Assembly: GCA_041554435.1 (NCBI GenBank)
Contig: JBFFLX010000063.1
Coordinates: forward strand, 1-18,808
Direction of reading: 5' to 3'
DNA from: BM524 sp041554435
GTDB taxonomy: Bacteria; Bacteroidota; Bacteroidia; Bacteroidales; F082
DNA length: 18,808 nucleotides
Shown here: piece by piece, positions 1 to 6,806 of the stretch
Layout of the letters: every line of letters starts with the position of its first letter
Numbering within the stretch: the first letter of the stretch is position 1
Notes under the pieces: generated by a model
The model's database searches: none
Seen by the model: only the letters and a program-made list of their open reading frames with translations
Told to the model about the DNA's origin: nothing
Position numbers and translations under genes: made by a program

Positions 1-1
1 A

Positions 2-2644
2 AATGGTAGCGGCCTTTTGGGTCATCCATCCGCAACACAATCTGGTATTATTGTCCCAAAACCAGGAAGTGAAAATTTATTTTACATATTTACCGTGCCA
101 TTTGAAACCGATACAATAGGCCTTCGCTATTCAGTTATCGATTTATCTCTTGATAATGGTAACGGATCTATTACAAATGATAAAAATATCTTCCTAATTG
201 GCACAACAGAAGAAAAAGTAACTGCAGTTGTTCATAAAAATCAAATAGACATTTGGGTAATCACCCACCTTTGGAACTCAAATAACTTTTATGCATATTT
301 AATTACTCAAGAAGGCATACAAGAGCCCGTTATTACATCAATAGGATCATATCATAGTGGAGTAGGAGGAACTGCTCATGGGTATATGAAAGCATCACCC
401 AACGGCACCAAGCTAGCATTGAATGTAAGAAAATTACAATCATTAGAATTATTTAACTTTGATAACGAAACAGGCATTTTATCTAACCCAATTACCTTCC
501 CACAATATTCTGGGCTCCTTTATGGTGTTGAGTTTTCACCAAATAGTAATCTTTTATATATTGGACAATATGGTGATGGTTCAAATATTTTTCAGTTTAA
601 CCTAAATTCTAATAATCAGGATGATATTTTCAACTCTAAAACAACCATAGGAACTGTTTCGAATATACATTTAGGCGCACTTCAATTAGCCCCAGATAAA
701 AAAATATATGTTTCAAAACACGACAATTTTGTTGGAGATAGTTATTTAGGTGTAATTAATAACCCAAACGAACCTGGACTGGATTGTGACTTTGTGGAAG
801 ATGGTTTTTATTTAGCTGGTAAAAAATGTATATGGGGCTTACCAAATTTTATCCAAAGTTATTTTGAAGCCGACTTTACATATAACCCTGATTGTCTTGG
901 CGACACCACTTTGTTTAATTTAGAATATACAGGCACTTATGATTCGATATCCTGGAATTTTGGAGACCCGGCTTCCGGTGAAAATAATTTTTCTAAACTG
1001 CAAAATCCATTTCATGTTTTTTCTGCCAGTGGTGAATATATTGTCAGTGTTATTATTTTCTCCAATGGTAGTGAATATCCAATTGAAAAAGTAATTACTA
1101 TTTATCCTTCTCCCTTCGTTGATTTGGGTAATGATACAACAATATGTTCTCAATCATATATACTTCTAAATGCTGGTAGTGGGTTCGATACATATTTATG
1201 GCAAGATGGTAGTACCGACTCTGTTTTTCTCGCTACAGAAGATGGGAAATACTGGGTTAGAGTTGAAAACAACTGCGGCTTCGATTCCGATACTATTAAT
1301 ATTAATTACTCTTCTTCTTTCGATATTGATTTAGGCCAGGATACTTCGTTTTGCTATGGTAAAACCATTGCTCTTTCCCCCGGAAATAATTATTATTCAT
1401 ACTATTGGCAAGATGGTAGTTCCGACTCCGTTCTAATGGCTGGAATTACAGGATATTACTGGGTGCAAGTTACCGACTCCGCAGGATGTACGGCTATAGA
1501 TTCTGTTTATATAGAAACTTATATGAATTTCGATTTTTCTATCGGACCAGACACTTCTGTTATTTGTGATGGAGACTATATTTTTCTCCATGGCCCGGAA
1601 GGATATAACTCATATTTATGGCAGGACGGATCAGATTTTACTGATATGATTGCTGATACCGCCGGTATTTATTGGCTGGAGGTAAGCGATGAAAATAACT
1701 GTGCTGCCAGAGATTCTGCTCTGCTTATAGTAAATAAAATCCCTGATAACTTCCTTGGGAACGATACTGTAATGTGTCAGAATAGTTTTATAGAAATACA
1801 CGCACCTTCATACTATAGTAATTTTACCTGGAATGATGGCTCTAACGACTCTGTGCTTACTGTTTGGGAAACTGGCAAGTATTGGGTTTATGTAGAAGAC
1901 AGCATAGGCTGCGTTGGCATCGACACTATTTTAATTTCCTTGTTCGATCCTCCTGAAATTTATAAATCCAACGACTCATTAATTTGTCCCGGAGATAGTG
2001 TTATTCTGACCCCGGGTTTTGAATTCTCATACTATTTGTGGAATAACGGATCAACTGATTCTGCAATTACTGTTTATAATGATGGGGTATTCTGGGTGGA
2101 AACTGGTACTAATTGTGGAATTTTCTATGATAGCATTAATATTGAATATTATAAAAACAATTCCTTTACCTTAGGTCCGGATACTAATATTTGTAATCAG
2201 GAAAACTTAAACCTATATCCAGGTCTTGGCTTCAATCATTACCTTTGGAATAATGGATCAACAGACAGTATTTTAACAGTGTTTGAGAAAGGTGAATATT
2301 CAGTTACTGTATATGATGGAAATTGTTCCCTCTCAGATTCTATTTTTGTTGATGATTGTAATTCTCTTTGGGTACCTAACGTTTTTACACCTAATGGTGA
2401 TAATTATAACGATTACTTCTTTGCTGTTGGCGAAAATATTGAAAAGTTTAAAATGACAATATTCAACAGATGGGGGCAAGTTCTCAAAGTTTTAAATAGT
2501 ATCGACGAAAAATGGGATGGGAAATATCAAAATCAGGAATGTGCTGAGGCAGTCTATTATTGGGTAGTGAACTATTCTGAAATTGATGCTAATACAAATA
2601 ATATTACTAAAGAACTTAGAGGATCGGTAACGCTTCTAAGATAA
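2..2644 (+). CDS. Secreted multidomain protein with PKD domain, six Ig-like repeats and type B T9SS sorting domain (5' truncated)
   Basis: The reading frame is open from the window edge, so the true start, signal peptide and probably about 100 residues lie upstream; the first in-frame TTG at 17 is unlikely to be the start. The N-terminal part (to about 870) has short beta-strand repeats such as FSPNSNLLYIGQYGDG and LAPDKKIYVSKHD, typical of the propeller-like head of Bacteroidota gliding-associated proteins. About 878-1110 is a PKD domain (SWNFGDP, later FSASGEYIVSV). Six repeats of about 69 residues begin near 1124, 1331, 1541, 1754, 1964 and 2171, each with (L/I)GxDT..C, a (Y/F)LW(Q/N)(D/N)G(S)xDS core and a GxYWVxV strand. 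From about 2369 the C-terminal CHU_C sorting domain begins with VPNVFTPNGDNYNDYF and contains FNRWGQ. The protein is inferred to be exported by T9SS and attached to or released from the cell surface. The ligand is unknown; an adhesin-like role is an inference. Confidence 0.88.
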   Translation, partial: NGSGLLGHPSATQSGIIVPKPGSENLFYIFTVPFETDTIGLRYSVIDLSLDNGNGSITNDKNIFLIGTTEEKVTAVVHKNQIDIWVITHLWNSNNFYAYLITQEGIQEPVITSIGSYHSGVGGTAHGYMKASPNGTKLALNVRKLQSLELFNFDNETGILSNPITFPQYSGLLYGVEFSPNSNLLYIGQYGDGSNIFQFNLNSNNQDDIFNSKTTIGTVSNIHLGALQLAPDKKIYVSKHDNFVGDSYLGVINNPNEPGLDCDFVEDGFYLAGKKCIWGLPNFIQSYFEADFTYNPDCLGDTTLFNLEYTGTYDSISWNFGDPASGENNFSKLQNPFHVFSASGEYIVSVIIFSNGSEYPIEKVITIYPSPFVDLGNDTTICSQSYILLNAGSGFDTYLWQDGSTDSVFLATEDGKYWVRVENNCGFDSDTININYSSSFDIDLGQDTSFCYGKTIALSPGNNYYSYYWQDGSSDSVLMAGITGYYWVQVTDSAGCTAIDSVYIETYMNFDFSIGPDTSVICDGDYIFLHGPEGYNSYLWQDGSDFTDMIADTAGIYWLEVSDENNCAARDSALLIVNKIPDNFLGNDTVMCQNSFIEIHAPSYYSNFTWNDGSNDSVLTVWETGKYWVYVEDSIGCVGIDTILISLFDPPEIYKSNDSLICPGDSVILTPGFEFSYYLWNNGSTDSAITVYNDGVFWVETGTNCGIFYDSINIEYYKNNSFTLGPDTNICNQENLNLYPGLGFNHYLWNNGSTDSILTVFEKGEYSVTVYDGNCSLSDSIFVDDCNSLWVPNVFTPNGDNYNDYFFAVGENIEKFKMTIFNRWGQVLKVLNSIDEKWDGKYQNQECAEAVYYWVVNYSEIDANTNNITKELRGSVTLLR
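1124..2350 (+). repeat. Six in-frame tandem Ig-like domain repeats (about 207-213 bp each)
   Basis: Repeat starts fall at about 1124, 1331, 1541, 1754, 1964 and 2171, giving spacings of 207, 210, 213, 210 and 207 bp. Each encodes the pattern (L/I)GxDT, a Cys, YLWxxGSxDS and YWVxV. The DNA copies are diverged while the protein pattern is kept, so this is an old domain duplication rather than a recent expansion. Confidence 0.85.
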
Positions 2645-2735
2645 CATATGAAACTTTAAGTAGAAAATTATTAAACTGTGAAACCGATAAATAAAAAACC
2701 ATTCACACCCAACTAACAACAAAATTCATTAAAAA

Positions 2736-3686
2736 CTAAACTGACTTATCAAATTCCGATTGAACTTTCGACTTGCGGATACTCACATTTAATTCGTAAC
2801 CAATTAATATGATTATTGAATTATAATATAACCATACGAGTAAAATTATTAATGACCCTATGGAACCATAAATCAAATTATAACGTGAAAAATTCTCGAA
2901 GTACATTTTAAGTCCTAAACCCCCAACAACAAATAATGATGTTGCCAGTATAGAACCTGCAGAGAAAAATCTGTATCGAACTTCCTTCTCTTTAAATTGT
3001 CCGTAATAATATAATATAGAGATACTTAACAATAAGTTAATTATAATTATGGCCCACTGCAGAACCTGCAAAGCCAATACCGTTAAACTGCCGCTGATAA
3101 TATCAATATTTTTAAGAATCATTATGGTCTGCTTGCCAAATGTCAACAATACCATGGAGATGATTATCAGAATAGCCAGAGAAGACATTAGGAAAAAGGC
3201 TCTTATTTTTTGCTTCCACCAGGGCCATATTTCAACATCGAAATAACTATGGTTGAAACTCTCCAAAACCGCATCCACACCATTAGTGGCAAAATATAAT
3301 GTGGTTAAAAATACAATTGACAACAAACTTCCTGACGGACGGCTAACAACCTCAACTATAGTACTTTCAGCAAGTTCATAAATCTCTGAAGGAACTATAT
3401 CACGCATTAATTCAAGCAGATTATCCTGTATGTTAACATTAATTACAAAGGGTATCAAAGTAAAAAGGAATAGTATAAAAGGTATCAGAGCAAGAAAAAA
3501 GTTAAACGCAACAGCCGCTGCCCTGTAGGTTAAAACACCTTTAAAAAGCCCACGAAAAAAGAAAACCAATACATCGTATAAAGGCATACCATCGAAACCG
3601 GGTAATACAATAAAACTTAACCTCTTTCTAATGAGGGTTTGAATTTTGTTGATTAAAGTATTTAACTGTTGTATGGTTTTTTTCAA
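2736..3686 (-). CDS. YihY/virulence factor BrkB family inner-membrane protein
   Basis: A 316-residue polytopic membrane protein of the YihY/BrkB family (older names: RNase BN, UPF0761). About six hydrophobic segments are visible, starting after a short charged N-terminus. The family hallmarks are LPGFDGMPLYDVL with the following FFFRGL region at about 28-47, TYRAAAVAFNFFLALIPF at about 53-70, and a conserved tail with YGSIGSLIILLVWLYY and IGYELN at about 275-302. The family's molecular function is not settled; older claims of tRNA nuclease activity are not supported for YihY proteins. The start is TTG at 3686, overlapping the nadC stop codon in the string TTGA, which suggests translational coupling. 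The next in-frame ATG would remove the conserved LPGFDG segment, so TTG is preferred. The gene faces the end of the upstream T9SS gene across a 91-bp gap in which I see no clear terminator. Confidence 0.85.
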   Translation of the reverse strand: MKKTIQQLNTLINKIQTLIRKRLSFIVLPGFDGMPLYDVLVFFFRGLFKGVLTYRAAAVAFNFFLALIPFILFLFTLIPFVINVNIQDNLLELMRDIVPSEIYELAESTIVEVVSRPSGSLLSIVFLTTLYFATNGVDAVLESFNHSYFDVEIWPWWKQKIRAFFLMSSLAILIIISMVLLTFGKQTIMILKNIDIISGSLTVLALQVLQWAIIIINLLLSISILYYYGQFKEKEVRYRFFSAGSILATSLFVVGGLGLKMYFENFSRYNLIYGSIGSLIILLVWLYYNSIIILIGYELNVSIRKSKVQSEFDKSV

Positions 3687-4534
3687 AATCGATTTTTTTT
3701 ATATTTGGCTTTTAAACTTAAATCCAAACTTTTTATTTGATGTGTTAAGGCTCCCACCGAAATGAAATCAACTCCGGTTTCAGCATAATCTCTTATGGTG
3801 TCGATGCTTATTCCGCCTGAGGCTTCGGTTTCGTATTTGCCATCAATAATTTTCAATGCTTTTTTTAATTCTTCCGGCGAAAAATTATCCAGCATTATTC
3901 TGTGAATTCCTCCTACCCTCAGGGCTTCGCCCAACTCTTCAAAATTCCTAACTTCAAGTTCAATTTTTAAATCCTTATTGTTTTCTCTCAGATAAGATAA
4001 GGTAGCATTGATTGCTTTTTCTATTCCTCCGGCAAAATCCACATGATTATCTTTTATCATAATCATATCGAAAAGTCCGAAACGATGATTGAATCCGCCT
4101 CCTGTTTTAACAGCCATTTTTTCTACAATTCTGTTTACAGGCGTTGTTTTTCTGGTATCAAGTAGTTTGGTATGAAGTCCGTCAATTTTATTTACTATTT
4201 CATTTGTGAATGTGGCTATTCCACTCATACGCTGAACAAAATTCAAGGCAGTGCGTTCGGCCGAAAGTATTGACTGAGATCTTCCCTTTACCACCATAAC
4301 CTTGTCGCCGACTTTTATTTTACTACCGTCAGCCATTAATATGTCCACACATATTTCTTTATCAACTTGCTTAAATACTTCCTTCGCAACTTCCATACCC
4401 GAAAGAATACCGCTTTGTTTTGCATACATAACAGCCTCTCCCGCAGCGCTATACGGCACTGTAGCCAATGATGTATGATCACCATCGCCCAAATCTTCTT
4501 CCAATGCTAAAGTTACTAAGTCTTTAATATTCAT
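3683..4534 (-). CDS. nadC: Nicotinate-nucleotide pyrophosphorylase (carboxylating), quinolinate phosphoribosyltransferase
   Basis: NadC converts quinolinate and PRPP to nicotinate mononucleotide, CO2 and pyrophosphate in de novo NAD synthesis, in the cytoplasm. The 283-residue length is normal. Family motifs visible in order: EDLGDGDHTS (13-22), AERTALNFVQRMSGIAT (92-108), LLDTRKTTP (124-132), GGGFNHRFGLFDMIMIKDNH (145-164), IELEVRN (191-197), IMLDNF (213-218), EASGGI (237-242) and GVDFISVGALTH (254-265). These include the basic and acidic residues that bind quinolinate and PRPP phosphate. The ATG at 4534 gives the expected N-terminus. The gene is first in a two-gene unit with the YihY-family gene. 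No nadA or nadB is present in the window. A TAATTTTG -7 element lies 18 bases upstream of the ATG. Confidence 0.95.
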   Translation of the reverse strand: MNIKDLVTLALEEDLGDGDHTSLATVPYSAAGEAVMYAKQSGILSGMEVAKEVFKQVDKEICVDILMADGSKIKVGDKVMVVKGRSQSILSAERTALNFVQRMSGIATFTNEIVNKIDGLHTKLLDTRKTTPVNRIVEKMAVKTGGGFNHRFGLFDMIMIKDNHVDFAGGIEKAINATLSYLRENNKDLKIELEVRNFEELGEALRVGGIHRIMLDNFSPEELKKALKIIDGKYETEASGGISIDTIRDYAETGVDFISVGALTHQIKSLDLSLKAKYKKNRF

Positions 4535-4548
4535 AATCTGGTTTTAAA

Positions 4549-4586
4549 ATTTCAAAATTAACAATTTTGTTATAATTATTTGAAAT
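4549..4586. repeat. Nested inverted repeats in the nadC / lipoprotein intergenic region
   Basis: An inner perfect inverted repeat, CAAAATT-AAC-AATTTTG (4553-4569), sits inside an outer pair ATTTCAAA (4549-4556) / TTTGAAAT (4579-4586). The region lies between two divergent genes and overlaps the proposed nadC -7 element, so it may be an operator. The sequence is AT-rich, so chance is a real alternative. Confidence 0.35.
4553..4560 (-). promoter_or_regulatory. Putative -7 element (TAATTTTG) for nadC-yihY
   Basis: Read on the minus strand, the site matches the Bacteroidota -7 consensus TAnnTTTG and ends 18 bases before the nadC ATG. No convincing -33 TTTG is found at the usual distance. It also forms one arm of the inverted repeat CAAAATT-AAC-AATTTTG at 4553-4569. 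Confidence 0.4.
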
Positions 4587-4614
4587 ATTAATTTAAGCCT
4601 TGGCCTTTTTATAT

Positions 4615-4622
4615 TATTTTTG
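4615..4622 (+). promoter_or_regulatory. Putative -7 element (TATTTTTG) for the lipoprotein-SDR unit
   Basis: Matches TAnnTTTG, 15 bases before the ATG at 4638. It overlaps the in-frame TTG at 4620, which argues that TTG is not the translation start. No good -33 element is seen at standard spacing. Confidence 0.4.
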
Positions 4623-4637
4623 AAGCATAAGCAGAAA

Positions 4638-5345
4638 ATGGTAATGATGAAATCAATAGTAAAATTTCTTCCGGTAATTATAATCTTAATGCTGATGTAT
4701 TCCTGTGAAGAGGAGCAAAAACCAACAGAAACCAAAAAGTTTAAAAATGAATTAAGTAATTTTAATCAAACCATGGATAAGGTTGGTGAATCCATGGAAG
4801 TTATGGATGAAATGCAGCATGAAATTGAAAAGGTAGATGAAGATTTGTTAAAAGGCAATATAAGTGAAGATGATGCTGAAAAACTAAAGGAAAAAATTAA
4901 TAATCAGTATTTGGGAGAACTTGCCAGATCGTCCAACGCCAATCCGGCAAGAAGACTTCCGCAATGGGCACTGGAACTGGGACTTACAGAACCGGTTGGA
5001 TTACAGGTCGACAGAGCAATTTCACAAACCACCTCGGAAGACAATCCTGATGAAGGATATAATTCAGTAATATTATTCTACAAAGCCGATTATGATAAAG
5101 CCATGGAACAGGCAGCCATTATTGCACAAAAAGCAGGCATTCCTATGACGGATGATTATGTTATGGCTAGAAAAATGGAAAAAGAAGTGGGAGAAGTAAT
5201 ACTAAAAGGAGTTGCTTATATGAATTTTGAACTGGGCTCAGAAAACTTACCACAATATACCATTGCTATAACTGTGGACGAACAAGGAGTTTTGGCAATA
5301 AGCGCTAATGATGCACAAAAAATGTCAGATCAATTCAACAACTAA
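4638..5345 (+). CDS. Uncharacterised lipoprotein with acidic surface-export-like signal
   Basis: I do not recognise a named family. With the ATG at 4638 (ATGs at 4644 and 4647 are equally possible) the protein has 235 residues. A lipoprotein signal peptide with hydrophobic core FLPVIIILMLM ends in MYSC (Cys about 23), followed directly by EEEQK. Acidic residues right after the lipid cysteine resemble the Bacteroidota lipoprotein export signal that sends lipoproteins to the cell surface, so surface exposure is plausible but inferred. Residues about 40-90 are charged and heptad-like (KVGESMEVMDEMQHEIEKV), a likely coiled coil. The rest looks globular, with a conserved-looking RRLPQWALELGLTEP stretch. 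The downstream SDR gene starts 15 bases after the stop, indicating a two-gene operon. The partner or substrate cannot be deduced. Confidence 0.75.
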   Translation: MVMMKSIVKFLPVIIILMLMYSCEEEQKPTETKKFKNELSNFNQTMDKVGESMEVMDEMQHEIEKVDEDLLKGNISEDDAEKLKEKINNQYLGELARSSNANPARRLPQWALELGLTEPVGLQVDRAISQTTSEDNPDEGYNSVILFYKADYDKAMEQAAIIAQKAGIPMTDDYVMARKMEKEVGEVILKGVAYMNFELGSENLPQYTIAITVDEQGVLAISANDAQKMSDQFNN

Positions 5346-5360
5346 AATCTAATAAATATT

Positions 5361-6035
5361 ATGAATATTGTAATTACCGGTGCCGGAAAAGGCATAGGAT
5401 TTGAACTTGCTAAATTATTTTCCACTAACAAGCATAAAACATTTTGCATATCCAGAAATATTGATAATCTCCAAAAAATTAAAAATCAATATTTAAATCC
5501 TTTTTCCTTTAATTTAATAGATGGAAATTATGATAAATTACTCCATGAAATAAAGGATTTTATTCCATATGTTGATGTATTGATTAATAATGCAGGATTG
5601 CTGATTAACAAACCTTTTGGTGATTTTACTGATGATGATTTTGATAATATTTTTCGCACTAATGTCAATGCTGTGGCAAAATTAAGCCGTACGCTTCTGA
5701 AAGAGTTAAAAAGCGGAAGTCATATAGTTAATATAAGCAGTATAGGAGGAGTTCAGGGAAGTTCTAAATTCCCGGGTTTGGCATTATATTCAGCCAGTAA
5801 AGGAGCCGTCAGCATACTTACTGAGGTGATGGCAGAGGAATTAAAAGAAAATAAAATATTTGTAAATGCACTGGCTCTGGGGGCAGTTCAAACCGAAATG
5901 CTAGCGGAGGCATTTCCTGGCTATAAAGCACCATTACAATCTGGTGAAATGGCACAATATATTTACGAATTTGCCCTTAACGGACATAAATTCTACAATG
6001 GTAAAGTATTACCAGTTTCGCTTTCAACTCCTTAA
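5361..6035 (+). CDS. Short-chain dehydrogenase/reductase (classical SDR fold)
   Basis: A 224-residue NAD(P)-dependent oxidoreductase, slightly shorter than the usual 240-260. The Rossmann motif TGAGKGIG is at 6-13, NNAG at 76-79 and the structural Asn at 101. The catalytic Ser is probably S127 in NISSIGG, with YSASK (Y143, K147). The Ser-Tyr spacing is 16 rather than the common 13, because of extra residues in GVQGSSKFPG. The C-terminal substrate loop is short, and the substrate cannot be told. The ATG at 5361 begins directly with the first beta strand (MNIVITGAG), so the start is well supported. It lies 15 bp after the lipoprotein gene and is probably co-transcribed with it. A 12-bp palindrome (AGAAATATTTCT, 6043-6054) follows the stop. 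Confidence 0.88.
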   Translation: MNIVITGAGKGIGFELAKLFSTNKHKTFCISRNIDNLQKIKNQYLNPFSFNLIDGNYDKLLHEIKDFIPYVDVLINNAGLLINKPFGDFTDDDFDNIFRTNVNAVAKLSRTLLKELKSGSHIVNISSIGGVQGSSKFPGLALYSASKGAVSILTEVMAEELKENKIFVNALALGAVQTEMLAEAFPGYKAPLQSGEMAQYIYEFALNGHKFYNGKVLPVSLSTP

Positions 6036-6100
6036 AAATATTAGAAATATTTCTTCCAAAAGAATTGTTAAAAAAGAACAAACTCCTTTCTCATTATTAT

Positions 6101-6108
6101 TAATTTTG
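6101..6108 (+). promoter_or_regulatory. Putative -7 element (TAATTTTG) for rseC
   Basis: Matches TAnnTTTG and lies 16 bases before the rseC ATG at 6125. A -33 TTTG at standard spacing is not evident. The in-frame TTG at 6119 would fall close to the expected transcription start, favouring ATG 6125. Confidence 0.45.
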
Positions 6109-6124
6109 CCGAAATTTTTTGAAG

Positions 6125-6541
6125 ATGTCAGAAAAAACCATCACACATCCGGGATTTATTAGAAAGTTAATGCAAAACACTGCTGAAGTGGTAATAATCT
6201 CAAAATCAGGATGTGCTTCCTGCGAAATTAATGGATCATGTTCGGTGAGCGATGTGGAGGAGAAAATAATTGATATTAAATTAAAACCCAATAGCACTTA
6301 TAAAATTGGGGATGAAGTTGTGGTTGAAATGAAACAGTCGCAAGGAACATGGGCAGTATTACTGGCATATATATTCCCATTTCTGTTGATATTAATCAGT
6401 TTAATATTGCTCACAAATGCCAATGTAGATCAAGGAATAAGCGCATTAATTTCCCTGGGACTGCTAATACCTTATTACTCAATACTTTATTTCTTCAAAA
6501 ACTATATAAAAAGCAAGTTTGAATACCACTTAAAAGCCTGA
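6125..6541 (+). CDS. rseC: SoxR-reducing system / RseC-MucC family protein
   Basis: A 138-residue RseC/MucC-type protein. The N-terminal cytoplasmic domain carries the cysteine motif CASCEINGSC (about 30-39) expected in RseC. Two hydrophobic segments follow: AVLLAYIFPFLLILISLILL and ISALISLGLLIPYYSILYFF. In Proteobacteria, RseC acts with Rsx/Rnf in keeping SoxR reduced and modulates sigma-E signalling. In Bacteroidota the gene is commonly found just upstream of rnfB, as here, so a role linked to the Rnf complex is likely but its exact function is inferred. The ATG at 6125 (MSEKTITHPG) is chosen over an upstream TTG. A 265-bp gap separates it from rnfB, and a separate -7 element there suggests that rnf can be transcribed independently. 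Confidence 0.85.
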   Translation: MSEKTITHPGFIRKLMQNTAEVVIISKSGCASCEINGSCSVSDVEEKIIDIKLKPNSTYKIGDEVVVEMKQSQGTWAVLLAYIFPFLLILISLILLTNANVDQGISALISLGLLIPYYSILYFFKNYIKSKFEYHLKA

Positions 6542-6753
6542 TTTAGCCCCTTAAAAATCAACATTTTAAAATAATACTCAATTGAGCTTAATTTATACGA
6601 ATTCTAAAATAGAATGTATGTAATTGTATATCAATAATTTGAAAAGGTAGTTTGGAGTCGCTATTTTTTAACAATTACTTATAGTCTTGTTTTACAGTGT
6701 TTTAACGTTTTTCTGCCCGAATCGCGATTTTATCATTATATGCCTAAAACTAT

Positions 6754-6761
6754 TAATTTTG
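6754..6761 (+). promoter_or_regulatory. Putative -7 element (TAATTTTG) for the rnf operon
   Basis: A TAnnTTTG match 45 bases before the GTG start of rnfB, partly overlapping the left arm of the inverted repeat at 6757-6796. No clear -33 TTTG is present. Upstream, 6542-6750 also contains the short palindromes ATTTTAAAAT (6563-6572), CTCAATTGAG (6577-6586) and ATTCTA-AAA-TAGAAT (6601-6615), of unknown meaning. Confidence 0.4.
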
Positions 6762-6796
6762 TGAATTATAAAACAATGATTATTTTATTCACAAAA
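6757..6796. promoter_or_regulatory. Strong inverted repeat / leader hairpin upstream of rnfB
   Basis: TTTTGTGAAT (6757-6766) is perfectly complementary in reverse to ATTCACAAAA (6787-6796). An inner AAAA (6770-6773) / TTTT (6783-6786) pair can extend the stem past a 3-base bulge, leaving a 9-base loop. The structure begins in the -7 element and ends 10 bases before the rnfB GTG. It could be an RNA stem in the leader limiting or protecting translation, or a DNA operator (half sites TGTGA and TCACA). There is no U-run after it, so it is not a typical terminator. Confidence 0.5.
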
Positions 6797-6806
6797 ACAA
6801 AGAATT

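Noticed and set aside
4620..4637. TTG start for the lipoprotein gene at 4620
   Set aside because: The TTG overlaps the proposed -7 element, and the ATG at 4638 gives a normal lipoprotein signal peptide.
6119..6124. TTG start for rseC at 6119
   Set aside because: The ATG two codons later starts a typical sequence, and the TTG lies close to the expected transcription start.
6760..6793. Canonical CRP site upstream of rnfB (TGTGA...TCACA)
   Set aside because: The half sites are 24 bases apart rather than six, so it is reported only as an inverted repeat.
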